In this document: one piece after another, positions 1 to 8,030 of the stretch
Layout: every line of letters starts with the position of its first letter
Numbering within the stretch: the stretch's first letter is position 1
DNA from: Limnobacter sp. 130
Lineage (GTDB): Bacteria > Pseudomonadota > Gammaproteobacteria > Burkholderiales > Burkholderiaceae_B
NCBI RefSeq assembly: GCF_902506325.1
Contig: NZ_LR732328.1
Span: 747,882-811,881, forward strand
DNA length: 64,000 nucleotides
Direction of reading: 5' to 3'
Position numbers and translations under genes: made by a program
The notes under the pieces: model-generated
The model's input: the letters and a program-made list of their open reading frames with translations, nothing else
Database searches by the model: none
What the model was told of the DNA's origin: nothing

Positions 1-1
1 G

Positions 2-1960
2 GTTTCGCTGTTGGCCATGTCGCTGGTGGTCGGTATTTTGGTGGACGACGCCATTGTGGAAGTGGAAAACATTGTTCGCCACTTGCGCATGGGAAAAAGC
101 CCGCTGGATGCGGCCCGTGAGGCGGCCGATGAAATTGGCCTGGCCGTGATCGCCACCACATTCACCTTGATTGCCGTCTTCTTGCCCACCGCATTCATGA
201 GTGGCATAGCCGGTAAATTTTTCAAGCAGTTTGGCTGGACAGCTGCTTTGGCAGTGTTTGCCTCGCTGGTGGTTGCACGCATGTTAACGCCCATGATGGC
301 AGCCTACATGTTGAAATCAAAAGGTGAGGAGCATGAGAAGAATGAGCCCGGCAAACTGATGCGCCGCTACCTGGGCTGGGTACGCTGGGCGTTGGCTCAC
401 CGGCTTGTTACCTGCATTGCAGCCGGTGCGTTTTTCATCGGTTCGGTCATGTTGATTCCCTTGTTGCCCACCGGTTTCATTCCGCCCGATGATTTGTCGC
501 AAACCCAGGTTTATATTGAACTGCAACCCGGCAGCACTTACGAGCAAACCCGCAAGGCTGCGGAAAAAGCGCGTGAACTGATTAGCAAGGTGGAATATGT
601 CCGCAGCGTTTACACCACCATTGGCGGTGGTGCGGCGGGCACCGACCCCTTCATGATGACCGGGCAAGCCGAGGTGCGCAAAGCCACGCTTACAGTGCTT
701 CTGGACCCCCGCGGTGAACGCGCCGTTCGCAAGCAGGTTACTGAAACACAAATGCGCGAAGCGCTTAGCAACCTGGCTGGCGTGCGCTACAAAGTGGGGC
801 TGGGTGCTTCAGGCGAGAAGTATGTGTTGGTGTTGTCGGGCGAAGATGGCGAGGCACTGTCGAGAGCCGCCAGCGAGGTCGAGCGTGATTTGCGCACCAT
901 TGCGGGCTTGGGTTCAATTGCATCGAGTGCCGCACTGGTTCGCCCTGAAATCTGGATCAAACCCGACTTCGCCAAAGCTGCTGACCTGGGCGTTAGCACC
1001 GCAGCCATGGGCGAAACCTTGCGCGTGGCCACCGTGGGCGATTATGACGCCGCCTTGCCAAAACTTAACCTGCCACAACGGCAGGTACCCATTGTGGTTC
1101 GCCTGGACGACGAAGCCCGCAAGGACTTGAGCGTGCTTGAACGGTTGGCCGTTCCTTCCGCAAAACTGGGTGTGCCCAGTGTGCCTTTGAATCAGGTCGC
1201 CACTTTGGGTATGAATGCGGGTCCCTCGGTGATTGACCGTTACGACCGGGCCCGCAATGTGAACTTTGAAATTGAGTTGCAGGGGCAGCCTTTGGGCGAC
1301 GTGACTGCGGCGGTTCAACAACTGCCCAGCATTAAAAACCTGCCACCGGGTGTTGCCCAGCGAAACATTGGCGATGCCGAAGTGATGGAAGAACTCTTCG
1401 CCAGTTTTGGCCTGGCCATGCTCACCGGGGTGTTGTGTATTTTCGTGGTGCTGGTGTTGTTGTTCAAAGATTTTTTACAACCCGTTACCATTCTTGCCGC
1501 ATTGCCACTCAGTTTGGGTGGTGCATTTGTTGGTTTGCTAATGGCTGGAAAAAGTTTTTCGATGCCCTCGCTGATTGGTTTGATCATGCTGATGGGCATT
1601 GCCACCAAAAATTCGATTTTGCTGGTGGAGTACGCCATTATGGCGCGCAATGAAAAAGGAATGAGCCGCCTTGATGCGGTGGTGGATGCCTGCCACAAGC
1701 GGGCTCGCCCCATCATCATGACCACCATTGCCATGGCCGCAGGCATGCTGCCCATTGCAATTGGCACGGGCGACGCTGACACCAGCTTCCGAAGCCCCAT
1801 GGCCATTGCGGTCATCGGCGGCTTGATGACCTCCACTTTCTTGAGCCTCTTGGTGATTCCCGTGGTGTACACCCTGATGGATGATTTCGAGCATGGCATG
1901 AAGAGTCTGTATCAAAAATGCGGTTCAATCTTCAAGCAGTCTGGAGTACGCAAAACATGA
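2..1960 (+). CDS. RND-family efflux pump permease, C-terminal part (5' end outside window)
   Basis: Inner-membrane proton-driven exporter of the resistance-nodulation-division superfamily (HAE1-like), the pump subunit of a tripartite system. The frame is open from the first bases, so the N-terminus lies upstream. The visible part starts inside TM4 with the proton-relay motif GILVDDAIVEVENI, followed by TM5-6, a large periplasmic loop (about residues 150-460) and TM7-12, including MGIATKNSILLVEYAI and the conserved end-block RPIIMTTIAMAAGMLPIAIG. About 650 residues of a usual 1,020-1,050 are present. The Asp-Asp pair is intact, so the pump looks functional. Substrate cannot be told from the sequence. 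The next gene is 151 bp away and is probably independent. Confidence 0.9.
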   Translation, partial: VSLLAMSLVVGILVDDAIVEVENIVRHLRMGKSPLDAAREAADEIGLAVIATTFTLIAVFLPTAFMSGIAGKFFKQFGWTAALAVFASLVVARMLTPMMAAYMLKSKGEEHEKNEPGKLMRRYLGWVRWALAHRLVTCIAAGAFFIGSVMLIPLLPTGFIPPDDLSQTQVYIELQPGSTYEQTRKAAEKARELISKVEYVRSVYTTIGGGAAGTDPFMMTGQAEVRKATLTVLLDPRGERAVRKQVTETQMREALSNLAGVRYKVGLGASGEKYVLVLSGEDGEALSRAASEVERDLRTIAGLGSIASSAALVRPEIWIKPDFAKAADLGVSTAAMGETLRVATVGDYDAALPKLNLPQRQVPIVVRLDDEARKDLSVLERLAVPSAKLGVPSVPLNQVATLGMNAGPSVIDRYDRARNVNFEIELQGQPLGDVTAAVQQLPSIKNLPPGVAQRNIGDAEVMEELFASFGLAMLTGVLCIFVVLVLLFKDFLQPVTILAALPLSLGGAFVGLLMAGKSFSMPSLIGLIMLMGIATKNSILLVEYAIMARNEKGMSRLDAVVDACHKRARPIIMTTIAMAAGMLPIAIGTGDADTSFRSPMAIAVIGGLMTSTFLSLLVIPVVYTLMDDFEHGMKSLYQKCGSIFKQSGVRKT

Positions 1961-2111
1961 CAGCAGCAGATCGGTGCACAACGCAGACCCACTTCGAATC
2001 TAAGCGTAAAACCCCTTAGGTAGATTTCTGCTGCGGCTATCCACTAATGCGGGAATACATCCAGCAGAGCATCCTCTGAAGTACTAGAAATATAACTTCA
2101 GGGGACATGTT

Positions 2112-3410
2112 TTGAACCGCCATAAACTACAACAATTTCTTTGGCCGCTGCTTCTGTTGGCAGTGGCTGCCTGTTCTTCGGAATCGGATGGTACCTCCGC
2201 CGGTACTTCTGGCACCAACACGCAGGCCTCGGGGTTGGCGTGCAACAGTAATGCCAATGCAGCCGATGGAGCACGCTGGATGTCGGCTTGGGGCGTTACT
2301 CATGTAACCGGTACTGCACCTTTGGACACCACAGTGCGAAACATTGCGCGGGTTACAGCCAGTGGCAACGCCATTCGGGTTCGATTCATTAACCTGAGCG
2401 ATCAACCCATGCAAATCGGTGCGGCAGCAGTGGGCATGCGTGAGGGGGCAACGGGTGCCAACCTGAAATTGAATACCAGCAAGGCAATCACCTTCAATTG
2501 TGGGCAAACCAGTGCAACCATTCCACCGCAAACCGAGTCGTTTTACAGCGATCCAATTCAGTTCAAAGTCAACAACCAAGACGACTTGGCGGTGAGTTTG
2601 TATGTGAAAGGCGCGGACAACCCTGGTGAGTTTGGTGCCACGTGGATTGAGTCTTACAAATTGCCTGATGGATCGGGCAACCAAACGCTCGAGGATTCAG
2701 GCGCGGGTTACGGCCTGATTGACGACAGCCGCTTTTCAACGCCCCCGGGCTTGCCACTCCTCTGCAATGGTTGCACGGTGTATGCGCTTCGTGACATTGA
2801 GGTGCTGACGAAAGATGCCAAGGGCGCCATGGTGTTTTTGGGCAGTTCCAGTTTTCATGGTTTTAACACCACCCAGAATGGTTTCAAGCGAGTGGGCGAT
2901 TTGCTGTCGGTTCGCATGTTGAACGAAATCCCGGTTGGCCAACGCGACACCATTGTGAACCGTGGCATTGGCGGCGACACACTGCAAAACGCCAGTGCAA
3001 CAAGGCTTGAGCGGGATGTGTTTGATACCGCGGGTGTAAGCTCGGTGGTGGTGTGGGTAACCAACGATTTGTCGAGCCGAAGTGCTGATGAAATTATTGC
3101 CAATTACCAGGAGCTGATTGCGAAGGCCCATGCCAAAGGCATCAATGTATATTGCCCCACCTGGATTCCCGGTGCGCAATCGTTTCAGGCCAATTTGAGC
3201 GGCGAGCGCGCCAAGCTGAACGACTGGATTCTGAACAGCGGCGAATGCGATGGGGTTGCCGATTACAATGCAGAAGTAGAGGCCCCTGGTGGCCTGACTT
3301 TCTTGCCGCAATACAACAGTGGAGATTCCATTCACTCCAACGATGCAGGCCATGCCTTGTGGGCGGCGGCTACACCATTGGCTGAATGGGTCAAAAAGAC
3401 GAAGCCTTAA
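2112..3410 (+). CDS. SGNH/GDSL-type esterase, lipoprotein
   Basis: Predicted surface or periplasmic ester hydrolase. The N-terminus has a lipoprotein signal with lipobox AVAAC (Cys21), then a Ser/Thr/Gly-rich linker and a roughly 190-residue beta-rich domain. The SGNH hydrolase domain is C-terminal: block I GSSSFHGF with nucleophile Ser near residue 245, block II NRGIGGDTLQ, block III VTND near 316-318, and the Asp-x-x-His pair in DSIHSNDAGH near 404-408. The start is TTG at 2112, chosen because AGGGG lies seven bases upstream and the nearby ATG at 2107 runs into a stop at once. The stop codon overlaps that of the convergent flavin oxidoreductase. The substrate is unknown. Confidence 0.8.
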   Translation: MNRHKLQQFLWPLLLLAVAACSSESDGTSAGTSGTNTQASGLACNSNANAADGARWMSAWGVTHVTGTAPLDTTVRNIARVTASGNAIRVRFINLSDQPMQIGAAAVGMREGATGANLKLNTSKAITFNCGQTSATIPPQTESFYSDPIQFKVNNQDDLAVSLYVKGADNPGEFGATWIESYKLPDGSGNQTLEDSGAGYGLIDDSRFSTPPGLPLLCNGCTVYALRDIEVLTKDAKGAMVFLGSSSFHGFNTTQNGFKRVGDLLSVRMLNEIPVGQRDTIVNRGIGGDTLQNASATRLERDVFDTAGVSSVVVWVTNDLSSRSADEIIANYQELIAKAHAKGINVYCPTWIPGAQSFQANLSGERAKLNDWILNSGECDGVADYNAEVEAPGGLTFLPQYNSGDSIHSNDAGHALWAAATPLAEWVKKTKP

Positions 3411-4729
3411 GATTTGGCGCGTTTAACTTTAAATGCGGTGGTCCATTCGTTGTACAAGTATTTGAAAAAGGCACCGATCAGGGTCATGGAAGGTTTTGCT
3501 TCCAGCCCATCGGCCAGCCGGAATATTTGTTGGTAGTACCAGGCTTGCGCACCGAGCACATTGATTAATTTCAGCGGCAGTACCGGGCTGACTGGCGAAA
3601 ATATACCTTTGTCAGTCAGTTTCAACATGTTCTCGAAATTCGCCGCGCGATCAATTTTTCTGTTCATCAATTGCTTGGGTGTGTCCGGGTGTGTGCACAG
3701 CGGGCGACCCAGCCCGATCACATCGCAAACACCATCATTCAATGCTTCTTCCATGGCTTCGCGGCTTCGGAACCCGCCTGTCACCATCAAGGGCATGGTA
3801 GCCACTTCGCGAATTGCTTTTGCATAATTCAGAAAATAGGCTTCGCGTTTTTTGGTGCTTTCGCGCTGTGTGGGTTGCTCATCCTTTATGGAATCGGTCG
3901 CACCGGTGTGGCCCAGCAAACGCGGTTGCTCATAGGTGCCGCCTGAAATTTCAAGCAGATCGATTTTCTCGTCATTTAACCACTTCACCACCTGCAAACA
4001 TTCCTCATTGGAAAATCCACCTTTGCGGAAGTCATCTGAATTTAGCTTCACCGCAACGGGGAAAGCAGGGCCCACTGAATTACGCACGGCGCGCACCGCT
4101 TCCAGCAAAAAGCGCGCGCGGTTTTCCAGGCTACCGCCCCATTGGTCGGCACGCTGGTTGGTAATGGGCGAAAGAAATGACGACAGCAAATAGCCGTGTG
4201 CGCCATGCACCTGCACACCCGTGAACCCGGCATCTTTTGCAATGCGGGCCACACGCGCAAAACGCTGAATCAGATCCAGAATTTCATCCTCACGCAGTGC
4301 CCGTGGTGGTGCGTAGTTGCCCAGCAACTCCAGTTGAACTTCAGACGGAGCCACCGGTTTCGTGGTGACGTAGCGTGGCGATTGCCGCCCGGCATGGGAA
4401 ATTTGCATCCACAACTGGTTGCCGTTGCTGGTGCCTGCCTTGGCCCATGCACGCAGTGCGTCCATGCCTTCAGGGTCGCCATGTTCAGGGGCAGGGTCAA
4501 TGGATACATTGCCGGGTCGTTCCAGAATATTCCGGTCAATCAACACATTGCCGGTAATCAAAATACCAGCACCACCTTCTGCCCAACGCTTGTACAAGGT
4601 GGCATGTCGTTCGGTGGCTTGAAGCCTGGCATTGGCCACGCCCTCGGTCATGGCCGCTTTGCACAAGCGGTTTTGAATGACCACGCCGCATGGCAGTGTG
4701 AAGGGTTGTTTCAGTTCAATCGAGTTCAT
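3407..4729 (-). CDS. NADH:flavin oxidoreductase of the old yellow enzyme family
   Basis: FMN-dependent ene-reductase that would reduce activated C=C bonds with NAD(P)H. The single TIM-barrel domain carries the family motifs KAAMTEGVA near the N-terminus, SHAGRQ, the substrate/FMN block VQVHGAHGYLLSSFLSP followed by QRADQWGGSLENR, and the phosphate-binding end GLGRPLCTHPD. At 440 residues it is slightly longer than typical OYEs because of a C-terminal helical tail. It is the last gene of a tetR-membrane protein-OYE operon with 3 bp to the upstream gene, which suggests an inducible detoxification or catabolic role under the local TetR. The natural substrate is not identifiable. Confidence 0.88.
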   Translation of the reverse strand: MNSIELKQPFTLPCGVVIQNRLCKAAMTEGVANARLQATERHATLYKRWAEGGAGILITGNVLIDRNILERPGNVSIDPAPEHGDPEGMDALRAWAKAGTSNGNQLWMQISHAGRQSPRYVTTKPVAPSEVQLELLGNYAPPRALREDEILDLIQRFARVARIAKDAGFTGVQVHGAHGYLLSSFLSPITNQRADQWGGSLENRARFLLEAVRAVRNSVGPAFPVAVKLNSDDFRKGGFSNEECLQVVKWLNDEKIDLLEISGGTYEQPRLLGHTGATDSIKDEQPTQRESTKKREAYFLNYAKAIREVATMPLMVTGGFRSREAMEEALNDGVCDVIGLGRPLCTHPDTPKQLMNRKIDRAANFENMLKLTDKGIFSPVSPVLPLKLINVLGAQAWYYQQIFRLADGLEAKPSMTLIGAFFKYLYNEWTTAFKVKRAKS

Positions 4730-4732
4730 GGT

Positions 4733-5389
4733 TTAGCCAATCCAAAGCAGTGAAAGTGACAGGGCACCTGCATAAAAAACAGCCAAGGCCAGTGCGCCAG
4801 TAATTTGTTGAATAGTTGATTTTTTACCCAGTACATTCCACAGCCACAGTGCACCAATCGCCAACAACATTTCAGGAATCAAGGGGTAAATTGCAAAGCC
4901 CTGCACTTGGAGAACATCTTGTGCATGCCACAGGTTCATGGGCCGGGCTGCCCATTCCCAAATCAGAAAACCACCCAGCGACAGCATGGCCACCACGGGG
5001 TAGGGTTTGCGTGTGGCCAGTGCCAGCCAGCAGACCTGCCACAGCAACATAATCCAAAGTCCCATGAAATACAGCGGCACTGCACCGCCGAGCCGGGGAA
5101 TTCCATGGTCTGGAAAAGTCAGGGTGCCCATGCGTTCAACCAGCATCCAGTCTGCGCAGGGCAGGGCGATCGACAAAGGCAATAAAAATTTCCACAAGCG
5201 CACCCATTCGCCATGACCCCGAATTGCGCCAGCCAGGGGCAAGGCAATGTTGTAAGCCAGCGCAAACACCACCAATGCCACACCCAGTGAATTACCTGAC
5301 GTATTGAGCGCAACCGGAATTGCGATTGCAAAAAATGCAGCGTGAAACACCAATGCGTCGCGCACGCCTTTCGAGTCGACCGTGGTCAT
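4733..5389 (-). CDS. Integral membrane protein, unknown function
   Basis: A 218-residue polytopic protein with about six or seven hydrophobic segments and no recognisable catalytic motif. Its start overlaps the stop of the upstream TetR gene by four bases (ATGA), implying translational coupling, and only 3 bp separate it from the OYE-family gene downstream. Conserved-looking features are acidic/aromatic residues in loops (for example CADWMLVERMG and WEWAARPMNLWHAQD). I do not recognise a named family. Context suggests it serves the same TetR-controlled pathway, perhaps in transport or as a membrane accessory, but that is inference. Confidence 0.65.
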   Translation of the reverse strand: MTTVDSKGVRDALVFHAAFFAIAIPVALNTSGNSLGVALVVFALAYNIALPLAGAIRGHGEWVRLWKFLLPLSIALPCADWMLVERMGTLTFPDHGIPRLGGAVPLYFMGLWIMLLWQVCWLALATRKPYPVVAMLSLGGFLIWEWAARPMNLWHAQDVLQVQGFAIYPLIPEMLLAIGALWLWNVLGKKSTIQQITGALALAVFYAGALSLSLLWIG

Positions 5390-6021
5390 TGTCTGGCGGC
5401 GCCCCGTATCAATGCGTTCAATATATTGATGATTTCCTCACTCAATGTAGGAATGTCAGGCGGGTTCTCCAACGTTAGCCATTCAGCCAGCAATTCATTG
5501 ATGCCACCCACCAAAGCCACACTTACCAGGTGGTAGTTTCGCTTGGGCAATTCTCCCTTCTCCGCCAAATTGTTCAGGTAAGCCTCGATCAGGCCAGCCA
5601 TGTCGTGAATGGCCTCACGCCTGCGAGCTTCCATTTGCGGGCTGACACCGACCACCTCCAGCACTCCCACGCGTGCATGGCGGCTGTCTTCCAGGTAGTG
5701 GTGAACCATGGCGCTTACACCAAGGGGGATTTGTTCAGACAAGTTCAAGTTTGGTGCTGACATGGCCTGCAACACGCCAGCCCGCAAATCTGCGATGATG
5801 TTGTTGTACAGCGCACGCAGTATGGCTTCCCGGCTGTCAAACAGTTGGTAGAAGTGGCGTGCCGTTACCTTGGCTTCGCTGCACAAGGCTTCAATGGTGG
5901 TGCGTGCATAGCCTTGCCTTGCAAACAACTCCAGTGCTGCAGCCAGCAGGCGTTCTCTTCTTTCCTCGGCACGCTGCTCAGCGGCAACGCCCCCGTAAGC
6001 CCTTGTGGGTGTTTTGCTCAT
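5386..6021 (-). CDS. TetR-family transcriptional repressor
   Basis: DNA-binding one-component regulator. The N-terminal TetR helix-turn-helix spans about residues 24-70, with ALELFARQGYARTTIEALC and the recognition segment TARHFYQLFDSREAIL. The C-terminal ligand-binding part (about 80-211) is divergent, so the inducer is unknown. It is the first gene of an operon with the membrane protein and OYE genes, and is divergent from a metallo-beta-lactamase-fold gene. A 16-bp perfect-arm palindrome lies 15 bp upstream of its start and is a good candidate for its own operator, so autoregulation and control of both divergent units is likely. Confidence 0.88.
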   Translation of the reverse strand: MSKTPTRAYGGVAAEQRAEERRERLLAAALELFARQGYARTTIEALCSEAKVTARHFYQLFDSREAILRALYNNIIADLRAGVLQAMSAPNLNLSEQIPLGVSAMVHHYLEDSRHARVGVLEVVGVSPQMEARRREAIHDMAGLIEAYLNNLAEKGELPKRNYHLVSVALVGGINELLAEWLTLENPPDIPTLSEEIINILNALIRGAARQ

Positions 6022-6036
6022 TCAGGTTTCACTTTT

Positions 6037-6052
6037 GACAAGATTTCTTGTC
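6037..6052. promoter_or_regulatory. Palindromic operator candidate between tetR and the MBL-fold gene
   Basis: GACAAGATTTCTTGTC: 7-bp arms with perfect complementarity and a 2-bp spacer, in the 86-bp divergent intergenic region. Size and symmetry fit a TetR-family operator. Binding by the adjacent TetR is inference. Confidence 0.6.
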
Positions 6053-6107
6053 CAAATTATAGTGAGCTTGTTTCACAAAGCGCAACCACTGATTGAGGGC
6101 AATTACC

Positions 6108-7163
6108 ATGTTCACACGCATCGGTCATTTTGACGGCAGCCGAGAGGCCTTGCGCCCCATGCAACGCGTGGACAATGTGCGCCAAGCAGGCAAAGACTTT
6201 CGCCGTGACATGCTGGCCAAGCCCCGCGTGCTTTTCTATAAAACCTTTGAGTTGGTGCGCGTGCCGTATCCCAGCAAGTTTGCCTACCTGAATGCGTTTG
6301 GTTTACCCACGCCTTTTGTGCATTTGTGCAACCGATTGTTCGTCATCCAGTTCTCCAGCAGTAAGGGCGTGAAAACACTTTTGGTGAGCCCCTCCGATTG
6401 GGAAAACCAACGTGCCACACCATTTTTTGCGCATCTTGATAAAAAAGCCGGACCCTTGGTCGGCGTCATGGAAGCTTTGGTGCTGAAGAAAACATCCACC
6501 GTGTTGCAGTGTTTGGCGAGCATCGGCTTGCGCCCGGAAGACGTGGATTACATCACCTATGATCACCTTCACACACAAAATGTAAGCCGCTGGTTGGGTG
6601 CCAATGGCCAAGTTCCCATTTTCCCGAATGCGAAGTTGTTGGTGATGCGCGAAGAGTGGGAAAGTGCGCAGGCGCTGATTCCCTGGCAAAACCAGTGGTA
6701 CTGCCCACAGGGCACACAGGGTATTGCACCGGAGCGCATTGAATTGCTGGATGACAGTGTTTGGCTGGGTGACGGTGCGGTGGCGCTTGTGCGCACGAAA
6801 GGCCACACCGAGGGCAATCATTCGATTGTTGCGCACACCGAGCAGGGATTGTTGGTGACCAGTGAAAATGGTGTCAGCCTGGACGCTTACGAGCCCAAGC
6901 ACTCAAGCATCACCGGGCTTGCTGACTTTGCGAAAAGAACTGGGGCTGAAGTGATCATCAACGGCAACACGCAGGAATACGTGGTGGATCAGTACATTTC
7001 CATGGTGCAGGAAAAAAGCATTGCCGGACCGAGCCCGGCCGATGATCGTTTTCCGAATGTGGTTCCGTCTTCCGAAGCACAACCCTACTGGCTGTTCCCC
7101 GGGACTGCCCCTACCTTGCGCACGGGCAGTCTGGAATTCGGAAAATTTGTGTCGCCTGCCTAG
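6108..7163 (+). CDS. Metallo-beta-lactamase-fold hydrolase-like protein
   Basis: A 351-residue protein with the outline of the metallo-beta-lactamase fold: the metal-binding loop appears as YDHLHTQN (in place of the usual THxHxDH), followed by a second histidine in TKGHTEGNHSI and a later SENGVSLDAYEPKH segment. The altered first motif, with Asn where Asp is expected, may mean a single-metal or changed site. The start at 6108 was chosen over a TTG at 6093 because it is an ATG with GAGGG upstream. It is divergent from the TetR operon and shares the palindromic intergenic region. Substrate unknown. Confidence 0.65.
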   Translation: MFTRIGHFDGSREALRPMQRVDNVRQAGKDFRRDMLAKPRVLFYKTFELVRVPYPSKFAYLNAFGLPTPFVHLCNRLFVIQFSSSKGVKTLLVSPSDWENQRATPFFAHLDKKAGPLVGVMEALVLKKTSTVLQCLASIGLRPEDVDYITYDHLHTQNVSRWLGANGQVPIFPNAKLLVMREEWESAQALIPWQNQWYCPQGTQGIAPERIELLDDSVWLGDGAVALVRTKGHTEGNHSIVAHTEQGLLVTSENGVSLDAYEPKHSSITGLADFAKRTGAEVIINGNTQEYVVDQYISMVQEKSIAGPSPADDRFPNVVPSSEAQPYWLFPGTAPTLRTGSLEFGKFVSPA

Positions 7164-7475
7164 TTACTTGATGTAGCTGCAGCAATAATCCACAGGCGTT
7201 TTCACTTTCAACTGAAACTTGGCATTGGCTGGTACTTCAAAAGACTGGCCGCCCTGAATGTTTTTCCAGCTTTCACCGGGCAGGCAAACATCCATGTCGC
7301 CAGCCAGAATTTCCATGATTTCTTTTTCGGCGGTGCCGAATTCATAGTCGCCGGGCAGCATCACGCCCAGGGTTTTTTTCGTGCCGTCGGCAAACAACAC
7401 AGTGCGGCTGGTCACTTTGCCGTCGAAGTAAATATTGGCGGCTTTCACCACCGTCACGTTCTCGAATTGAGCCAT
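7164..7475 (-). CDS. ppnP: Pyrimidine/purine nucleoside phosphorylase PpnP
   Basis: Small cupin (DUF1255, E. coli YaiE/PpnP family) that cleaves nucleosides phosphorolytically to base and ribose-1-phosphate. The length of 103 residues is usual for the family. Recognisable blocks are [49 protein letters not shown] and [13 protein letters not shown]. The start at 7475 has an excellent Shine-Dalgarno (AGGGGA) and gives the canonical N-terminus; the longer ORF start has no ribosome site. The stop codon abuts that of the convergent MBL-fold gene. Confidence 0.9.
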   Translation of the reverse strand: MAQFENVTVVKAANIYFDGKVTSRTVLFADGTKKTLGVMLPGDYEFGTAEKEIMEILAGDMDVCLPGESWKNIQGGQSFEVPANAKFQLKVKTPVDYCCSYIK

Positions 7476-7625
7476 TTGATTTCCCCTTGATTGCAAAAAA
7501 TTCGGATGCTGAATGATGCCTTAATTTCGGTGAAATACAGCCCCGGGCTTGCCAGAAAGTCCTGCTTTGCTGTGCGGGCAAAGCACCCCCCAAAATGGGT
7601 TGGTTTGTTGTTTTTTACAAAAACC

Positions 7626-7702
7626 CTTACAACTTGTAAGTAAAAACCTTACAAATTAGGTATATTTGCTACCTACAAATGGTTAACCAAAAAGGGTTAA
7701 CC
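7626..7702. promoter_or_regulatory. Cluster of inverted repeats upstream of the repetitive-protein operon
   Basis: Within the 258-bp region upstream of the 7734 gene are CTTACAACTTGTAAG (7626-7640, 7-bp arms), a second CTTACAA half-site at 7648-7654, and GGTTAACCaaaaaGGGTTAACC (7681-7702), which contains two GGTTAACC-type palindromes. The last sits about 30 bp before the start codon. These look like regulator binding sites. The regulator is unknown. Confidence 0.45.
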
Positions 7703-7733
7703 AACCTGTGGCTCATTCCATTAAAGGTTTTGT

Positions 7734-8015
7734 ATGTCAAACAACTTGCTTGAAAGCATGGATTCGCTTCCCGAATTGAACGCAATCGATTTGTCGCTGG
7801 CTTCCTCATTCATTCCGGGTGAGTTGTTTCAAAGCATTGTGTCATTGATCACGCAAATCGATTTGTCACTGTACGGCATGAACAGTCAATTTGATGCTGC
7901 GACCGCTGCAATTTTTCCGACTGATTTCTCTGATTTCTCCCAGTCTTCTTCGCCCATAAACTCCGCCGCAGCATTTGCAGAATCCATTGTGGTTCAGAAC
8001 GCTGACTTTGCTTGA
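7734..8015 (+). CDS. Small Ser-rich acidic protein, unknown
   Basis: A 93-residue protein with no recognised domain. It is rich in Ser, Asp, Leu and Phe and has no Arg or Lys apart from the termini. There is a mildly hydrophobic segment (IDLSLASSFIPGELF) but no classical signal peptide. It lies 15 bp upstream of the large repetitive protein and behind a region of inverted repeats, so the two are very probably one operon. It could be a chaperone or co-secreted partner, but nothing in the sequence proves it. Confidence 0.5.
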   Translation: MSNNLLESMDSLPELNAIDLSLASSFIPGELFQSIVSLITQIDLSLYGMNSQFDAATAAIFPTDFSDFSQSSSPINSAAAFAESIVVQNADFA

Positions 8016-8030
8016 TTCAAGGAAAACAAC

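Noticed and set aside
714-1321. Long ORFs on other frames inside the RND gene
   Set aside because: They lie fully within a clear RND coding frame, have no family similarity and odd composition (high His, Trp, Cys), typical of shadow frames.
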